Positions 57,425 to 64,000 of a stretch of 64,000 nt of DNA are shown in pieces (position 1 is the first letter of the stretch; each line of letters starts with the position of its first letter). A program made the translations under genes and the position numbers. This DNA is from Adiantum capillus-veneris. Lineage: Eukaryota > Streptophyta > Polypodiopsida > Polypodiales > Pteridaceae. The notes under the pieces were generated by a model. The model worked only from the letters and a program-made list of their open reading frames with translations. It was not told the DNA's origin and did not search any database. The stretch lies in contig CM043960.1 in NCBI GenBank assembly GCA_014529385.2, positions 34,612,396-34,676,395 on the forward strand, written 5' to 3'.

Positions 57425-57958
57425 ATGAATGTTTTAGAGACCAAGCCTAAGTCACGAAGAGAACTGCTCGCTACTGCTGCTCGCCCCCCCCCCCCCCCCC
57501 CTTTGCTGTTGCGCCATCGCTCTCCTCCCCCCCCCCCCCCTCCCTCCCCCCGCTGCCCCTTCACTGCCCCCCCCACCCCCTTCAGCCCCTACGCACTGCC
57601 TCTCAACCCACCCGCTGCCCCCCCCTATCTGCGCGCGCTGCCCCATTAGCTGCCGCAGCCCGCTGCCCCCCCCTGTTTGCGCGCTGCCCTTTGGCTGCCG
57701 CAGCCCGTTGCCCTCCTCTCGCTCTGCCTTCCTCGCTCCATCCAACCCGTTCGTTGCTGCTTGTGCACCCGCACATTGCACAGCTGCCCTCTTCGCCCTC
57801 GCTGTCTCCTCATCACCCCCCCCCCCCCCCATCCTCTTCGCTCCCGAAGGCCCTCTGCACCTGGCTCGGCAGCACTTTCTCTTCGGAAAAGTTCCTGGCT
57901 GACTTGTTTGCAGGTTTCTTCTTCGCCGCCCGCTTCTTCGACTCAGCAGTAGACACAG
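57425..57958 (+). other. C-rich 5' region of the LINE
   Basis: Composition switches abruptly from AT-rich to C-rich at about 57455, with C-runs at about 57487, 57530 and 57817 and CT-rich text between. It lies directly upstream of LINE ORF1 and is probably its 5' UTR with an internal promoter. Proline-rich ORFs here arise from the C-runs. Confidence 0.6.
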
Positions 57959-59866
57959 ATGGAGGCTCCAGCTTCACCTCAGAGGGACTCGCATGAAGCC
58001 CCCTCGCCCAACCCCGCTGAGCCCACCATTCGACTTGCTCTTACGCCGGCAGAGCAAGCGAGCCTTGCCACAGAGGTAGAACGCTTGCAGGCAACTTCTG
58101 TCATCTACAAGGTTCTCGGCACTCGTCCCAGCAGAGGAGAGCTGCGAGACCTTCTCCAGGCCCGCCTCCTCGCAGAGGTGGGCAAGATCTTGGATGTCCA
58201 GATTCTCGGACGGGGGTACTACCAGATTGAGTTCGAGACTTCCGAGATGGCCTCCAAGGTCATAGCTATGAGTCCATTGGCCATCCGAGCATCACGCACC
58301 CACTTTCGACAGTGGCGACATGGTTTTGACCCGTCTTCGGATGTGCTAGTAGAGGAGGCGGACATCCCCATCTCAGTCTGCTTTCCGGGTTTACGGAGGG
58401 AGTACCTTCCACTTCTCTCCAGGATTGGCTCCGCCATCGGAACTGTCCTGGAGACACCTCGTACGGCAGCATCAGTAGCTGCCAAGGCGGCTGGCATCCC
58501 TTCAGTTCGAGTTTTGGTCAGAGATACCCACACGCTCCCGAAGGTCATCCTTCTGCCTCGGGTGAGTGGGGGTTGGTTTAGACAGAGTGTGGAGTACTCG
58601 GGTCTCCCGAACCAGTGCTTCATTTGCAGACAGATGGGCCACCTAGCGAAGGCCTGTCCATGGAGGAGACCACGACCCGCACCCCAGCCTCAGCCCCAGC
58701 CTGCCAAGGCTGGGCCGCAGCCACAGTCAGCGACACAGAGCACAGATTCAGCGCCACCCTCCGAGCCTGGGGCTCCAGCGGAGGAGGGGTGGCAGTAGGC
58801 CCGTGGCCGTCGACGCCAAGGGCCACAACGACAGCCTGGCACTCAGAGTGGCCCCCAGGTGCCTACTCAGCAGCAGTGGGTTCCCACGGGGAACCGCCTT
58901 GGTCCTCTTGAGCAGGAGGAGCCCCCTACGCCAGCCTCCACCTCCACTTCACCCTCGCCAGCCGCTCCGCCTTCCGATCTCCCCTCCTCCTCCTCATGCC
59001 CTCCCCCGCCCTCTGCTACCGCTCACTCCCCACCTCGCCCCCCCCATGTCTCTGCCACCCCACCCCGCTTCTCCTCTCCCCCGCCCCCCACAGCCCCTTC
59101 TCCCTCTCCTCCTGCTTCAGTACCACAGTCGGCTTAGGAGACTGGACCCTTGTCGGCGGCCAGGAGATCTCTTGGCAGCGCCTTCGCCACGAGTCGCCTA
59201 GCGAGAGAGGGTCAGCCCTTCATGCGGCCCCCACTGCAGATTCATACATCTCCTCTTGCAGCTATCCCTCGTGGTTTGACGAGCTTTGACCTCCGACGCC
59301 ACTGGGATTTCTTCGATTACGGGTTTACTCGTTTTCTTGGCGATTCCGCAGCAGACCACGAGGCAGCCTGCTTTAGAGTCCACGCTTTGTTCCTCGCCGC
59401 TAGGGGGACAGAGGCCTTGGACTCAGCAGTTGGTTTCTCCTTCCCCCTCTGTGGCAGGACTGAGACAGAGTGGTCCCTCGACTCAGTGGTGGGATGGTTG
59501 CATACACAGGTTCTCGAGTTCTCTCACCACATGGGAGAACTTGGCGTTACAGATTTGCTGCAGACTTTGTGGCCACTGGCCAAGTTTGCGGTGACACCCC
59601 CAGATTCAGCAGGATGTAGACACATTGTGGTGTACTTTTTTGCTAATACGCAGTGTTTGCCTTGCTATGTATTCATTCATGAGGACTCCTGGACAGAGGA
59701 GGTTGCTTTACGCACGGCTCGCTCTACTTGGGCTTGGACCAGGCACTCACTGCAGTCTCGCCTATCTAGAGGACGCTCGGATGCAGATTACTCCCCATCC
59801 AAGCCTGCTTCGAAGATAGCTCGTCTTGCTGCTGCGGCAGCATCTGTTCTCTCTCACTCCCCATGA
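57959..59866 (+). pseudogene. LINE ORF1 (DUF4283-like plus zinc knuckle), two in-frame TAGs
   Basis: ATG at 57959. One frame runs 1.9 kb to a TGA at 59864-59866, broken only by TAG at 58796 and 59135. The first 280 codons match plant LINE ORF1: a DUF4283-like part (ILGRGYYQIEFETSEMASKV, then DPSSDVLVEEADIPISVCFP) and the knuckle CFICRQMGHLAKACP. Next comes a Pro/Gln/Ser-rich linker. The last 220 codons (FDLRRHWDFFDYGFTRFLG, FANTQCLPCYVFIHED) form a globular domain I cannot name. The stop overlaps the ORF2 start as ATGA. The product would bind LINE RNA in a ribonucleoprotein. Confidence 0.88.
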
Positions 59867-62800
59867 GGATCGTCTCGTGGAACGTGCAGGGACTAGGTGG
59901 GCCCCAATTTCAGCGACAGCGGGGCCGATTGCGTCAGGAGCTTCAGCGTTGCCTTGTGGGAGGAGAGATTGATCTCCTTATGCTTCAGGAGCACCATTTG
60001 TCTGAGAGCCGCATTCGGCGATGTGGTCAGATTTTGCGTGGACGCTATGATACCTTTTGGTCAGCTGCTTTTGGACCTAGAGGCATCCAGGGTGGGGTAT
60101 GTATGACTATTGCGGACTCATTACAGCAGGCCATTGTGGGCAGAGGGATTATTGTACCAGGCAGGGCTCAGTGGATTACTATGCAGGTTCAGGGTAGCCT
60201 TGTGGGTTTCCTGAACATCTATGCGCCCAATGTGGCGAGTGCTCGTGCAGAGTTTTGGTCACAGATTGTTGAGTCTTTGCCACAGGTTGACCAGTGGTGT
60301 GTAGGAGGGGACTTCAACATGTTGGAGGACCCTTCTGACAGGATCAGAGGCAGCCATGCTACTTTGCATGGAGTCGAGTTAGCACCTTGGGAGAGGTTTT
60401 GTATGATGTTGAGGGTCTCGGATATATGGCAGCATTCTGGCTTTGTGAGGCCTCCAGAGAGTCTTGCCTTCTCTAGATCGGACCGCAGAGTGGGAGGAGT
60501 GAATCTATCACGCATAGATCGCTTCTACACTAGTGACCACTTCAGTGACTTGGGGGGATCAGTGGGCATCCTGGAAGGGACATCCTTCTCGGACCATGCA
60601 CCAGTGATCCTCACAGTGGCAGACAGGTAGAGGAGTGGGAGCACGATGCTTCGCATCCCAGAGCGGGTCTTGTTGGACTCAGCACTCAGAGAGAGGGTCG
60701 AGGCTCTATGGACAGAGGGCATGGACAGCCAGGCTCCACCTACAGACAGAGTGGCCTCAGGCCTAACTCAGCTTAGCCACTTCTTTCTCCAGGAGTCTTT
60801 GGCTCGACGGGCTGCAGCGAGAGAGGAGGAGCAGCGTCTCAGACGAGGCATTGCTTCACTATAGAGGATGCAGGAGCAGCATCCAGACAGTCCATGGTTG
60901 GAGGAGCAGCTACAGCAGGCTCCACAGGAGCTTGCTTGCACAGAGGAGAGGTGCCATGAGTTTGCCTTCCACCGACAGGCATCTCAGTGGACTCAGGTGG
61001 GTGACAGAGTGACAGGTGTTTTTTTTGAGACAGTGGGACCTCGGCACTCGCATGCCAAGGTCAATCAGTTGAGGAGACCCGATGGATCAGTTGTTTGTGA
61101 GCCAGAGGATATGCGTGCAGTTGCTACTGACTTTTATCGTGAGCTATTGTCGGCTGAGCCCGAGTCAGAGAGACAGGATGCATGCAGGGAGCAGGTTTGG
61201 GCACAGATGCCTTGTCTTGTGACTGAGGAGATGCGGCAAAGGCTTGAGTTACCTCTTCATCTTGAGGAGCTGCACACGGCTCTTAGGGCCCTCCCTCGTG
61301 GTAGCTGTCCAGGTGAGGATGGGCTGACTTTCAGCTTCTTCTTGGAGTACTGGGACCTGCTTGGCCCAGATCTTTGTAGTGCCTTTCAGTACATTCTTCA
61401 CACAGGAGTGATGCCAGATAGCATGAGTGAGGGCCTGATTTACCTCATTCCAAAGGAGGGTGGCTCCTTGGATGAGATTCGACAGTGGCGTCCCATCACC
61501 ATTCTCAACTCAGCCTACAAAATTCTTGCCAAGGCTCTGAGTTTGAGGATTCAGCCACTTTTGGAGAGCCTTATACATGGGACTCAGACAGGTTTTGTCA
61601 AGGAACGCAGTATCCTTGACAAAATCTTCACTTTTTGGGAGGCTTCTGCCCTTGCACGGCTCCGTGGGGAGGACATTGTGATTCTTCTTCTCGATTTTGA
61701 GAAGGCATACGATAGAGTTGACTGGGACTTTCTAGAGGGCATGCTACGCAGGATGGGCTTCTCAGAGGCTTGGATCAGAGGGGTGTCAGCTTTGTACAGA
61801 CAGGCCCATAGTCAGGTGCTTTTGGCAGGAGGTAGAGGTGAGCGCTTCATGCTCACACGATCGGTCAGACAGGGTTGTCCTCTTGCCCCCTTTCTTTTTC
61901 TGTTCTATGCGGAGGCGATGAGCAGATTTTTGGTGTCACAGCAGGTTGGTTTGAGGGGCTTAGCACTCCCTATACGGGGAGATGAGCTTCTGGACGCTGA
62001 GTTTGCCGACGACTCAGCCTTGTACTTAGAGGGCCAAGAGGCCAATTTACACAAATGTGGGCAGGCTTTGGAGACCTTCTGTTGTGCATCGGGCGCACTG
62101 ATCAACTGGAGAAAGACAGTGGCTTTCTCAGTTGGTAGTGCTCCTGTGCCAGATTGGATGCCAGGAGAGGGTTTCAGGTGGATTCCTCCAGGGACTGCAG
62201 TTCGGTACTTGGGTTGTCAGGTTGGTTTGGATTTGTCCCCCGAGCAGTAGATTGCTCCTCTTCTCCTGTCCATCAGGAGAAAGCTGTTACATTGGAGCTC
62301 AGCACGACTTTCGCTGGCTGGTAGAGTAGTAGTTGCCAACCAGGTGTTGTTGGCGACTATGTGGTACATCACTTCTTGCTGGATCTTCTCGAGTTCTTGC
62401 ATCAACCAGGTAGAGAGGCTGATCAGGAACTTCCTTTGGTCTGGTCGCGACACTCAGATTGCCCAAGCCAAGGTGGCTTGGTCGGTCATCACACTTCCTT
62501 GTTCTCAGGGAGGGCTTGGGATCATTGATCCAGCACAGCAGAGCAGAGCCCTTCTTGGGAAGTTCGTCGTCAGAGGACTTCTTCCAGGCGAGGAGCCCTG
62601 GAAGGAGTTCTTGTTGCAGAGGCTTCGTGCCAGGGTGCCTCAGGCAGGAGGCCCTTGGCAACCTTCGACCAGATGGATCTTTACAGAGTTGCGCCGAGTT
62701 GGTTTGAGCAGGAGACTGGAGGACCGATTCGCTGTGAGTTTGCTTCGATCTTGGGAGCTATTGCGGCGTGGCCTAGAGCAGCGACAGCCGACGTGCACGG

Positions 62801-64000
62801 AGGAGCGCCTACGGCAGCCCCTCGTCTAGAACCCCATGGTTAGCACTCAGAGAGGCCACTTGGTTGGGAGTAGGCCTCATGTTTCTTGGGGTCCCATGGC
62901 AGCAGGTCCAGCGCGCTCTCTAGGTGACTGGCTAGAGTTCACAGGTTTGTCAGAGGAGGTGCAGGTTGTCCAGCTACAGGGCATGAGAGGGGTTCAGAGC
63001 ATGTGTCAGGACATCTCAGAGTCAGTTCCAGCTGATTGGCTCACGCCTCTCGAGCCAGTAGCACCCCGGTGGATGGGAGCCTTCACACGACTAGAGGTTC
63101 TCATTTCAGTCAGGGCTTGCTCAGAGACTGTCCCAGCCCTGTTCTTCGAGCTTCAGGGTGGGGGACGATTACAGAGAGTTGCAGTAGAGGCCCCGTAGGT
63201 AGTAGAGTGTTGTTTCCAGAGGATCCGAGTTGTGGGCATCTGTGGGAGGACTTGCGTCATAGACCCTGACCCAGCAGCTCTTGAGACAGGACACTGGAGG
63301 CTATGGGCTTGGGAGTGCTGTCCACTGGCACGAGTACAGTGGGATCCTGGTGAGTGGCTATGGAGGGACCCATTCTCTTTTGCAGACCGCCCAGGAGTCC
63401 CTTTCTTTTAGTACACTGTTCGGCTTGGACGTCATATACTTGCAGCACAGAGAGAGGCCCGCCGCGCTGCAGCACGTCATTGGCAGGAGGAGGGTCTCAC
63501 AGTTGAGTTCTTGGCAGCTTTTTGGCAGAGGCTGTGGGACTCCAGACAGCCGAGGCGCGTCACCTTGTTCCAGTGGTTGGTTGCACACAGAGCCACAGCA
63601 GTAGGGAGCTGGCTTGTACATAGTGGTCTCTCGGCCACATGTACAGCCTGTGACCAGTTGGTGGAGAGTCAGCGACACTGTCTTTGGGACTGTCCCTCGG
63701 CCCAGCAGGTGTGGCTACGAGTTCTTCGGCTGATGCCTTCCCTCTCCACGGCTCGACAGTACACTTGGGGGGCGGCGGCTTGGTCCACCCTCACGGGCCC
63801 GGCACTTCATTTTGAGCTATCTTCCACCAGCAGCATGATAGTGATACAGGGGGGTCGACCTACACTCCAGTCTACTACAAACCTTACTCCACAGGAGTGG
63901 AGCAGTGAGAGAGCGGAGTGTTGGGAGCTCATCAGCGGCCTAGCTCTCTGGTTCATCTGGCGGGCCCGTTGTTTCCGCATCTTTGAGGCTCGCCTTGTAC
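59863..64000 (+). pseudogene. LINE ORF2 (endonuclease, RT, zf-RVT), six in-frame TAGs, runs off window
   Basis: ATG at 59863, overlapping the ORF1 stop. A single frame continues to the window end with no frameshift, interrupted only by TAG at 60628, 60862, 62248, 62827, 63196 and 63409. It contains an AP-type endonuclease (MRIVSWNVQGLGG, MLQEHHLS, GGDFNMLEDP, SDHAPVILT), RT (YLIPKEGG, RQWRPITILNSAYKILAKAL, DFEKAYDRVDWDFLEGML, RQGCPLAPFLF, FADD at 62002-62013) and a zinc finger CTACDQLVESQRHC...C (63640-63714, zf-RVT). It is GC-rich with heavy CAG use. Endonuclease nicks target DNA and RT primes there. Confidence 0.93.

Larger units (their letters stand above)
57959..64000 (+). mobile_element. 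Plant-type LINE, 3' end beyond window
   Basis: Two-ORF non-LTR retrotransposon in the order ORF1 (DUF4283, knuckle) then ORF2 (endonuclease, RT, zf-RVT). GC content is clearly above the rest of the window. Lack of frameshifts suggests a younger insertion than the LTR elements here. The 3' UTR, tail and target duplication lie outside. Confidence 0.9.

Noticed and set aside
57425-57832. Proline- and glycine-rich ORFs in the C-rich stretch
   Set aside because: They follow from homopolymer C or G runs on both strands; better explained as LINE 5' UTR.
57959-64000. RNA editing (U-to-C) restoring TAG to CAG in the LINE
   Set aside because: That editing is known for organelle transcripts of some ferns and hornworts; this is a nuclear retrotransposon, and methylation decay is simpler.

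Overview
The window is plant nuclear DNA made almost entirely of decayed transposable elements, with one possible host gene fragment. It carries chromodomain-type Ty3/gypsy elements, an LTR element with an Athila/Tat-like tRNA-Asp primer site, a CACTA (En/Spm) transposase of the TNP2/DUF4218/DUF4216 type, a BED/DUF659 hAT remnant, a plant-type LINE and several non-autonomous elements. There is no operon structure or ribosome binding site. I infer a land plant with a large, repeat-rich genome. A fern or similar is possible, but nothing here fixes the species.

Layout. 0-8.2 kb: a satellite-like array of about 45-50 bp units with a 1.19 kb higher-order repeat, split by a degenerate FCP1/HAD-like exon (4.75-5.53 kb). 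8.2-12.6 kb: 5'-truncated gypsy element A1 (+) with its 3' LTR. 12.96-13.66 kb: a 695 bp MULE-like element with a perfect 9 bp target duplication. 13.9-16.85 kb: gag-like, polymerase-free element D (+). 17.3-17.75 kb: a protease fragment. 17.8-19.0 kb: gypsy fragment A3 (-). 19.0-20.0 kb: hAT remnant (+). 20.0-31.6 kb: gypsy A2 (-), whose 3' LTR is split by a whole 5.87 kb gypsy element B (-). 31.6-41.2 kb: element C (+), with LTR, tRNA-Asp-type PBS, a leader full of perfect palindromes, gag with two zinc knuckles, two protease-like domains and a repeat-motif ORF, but no polymerase. 41.8-42.4 kb: 184 bp tandem repeats. 42.4-45.1 kb: CACTA transposase pseudogene. 45.4-56.4 kb: an 11 kb inverted repeat with a 6 bp loop, holding two mirror-image halves of a CACTA element. 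57.4-64.0 kb: GC-rich LINE (+), running off the window.

The elements explain one another by nesting. B sits in the LTR of A2, C abuts and truncates the gag of A2, A2 and A3 bracket a hAT remnant, and a DNA element sits in the leader of C. Most coding regions are broken, and many breaks look like C-to-T decay. CAG-to-TAG is shown directly by paralogue comparison twice. The LINE is the extreme case: both ORFs stay in one frame each for 6 kb, and all eight internal stops are TAG.
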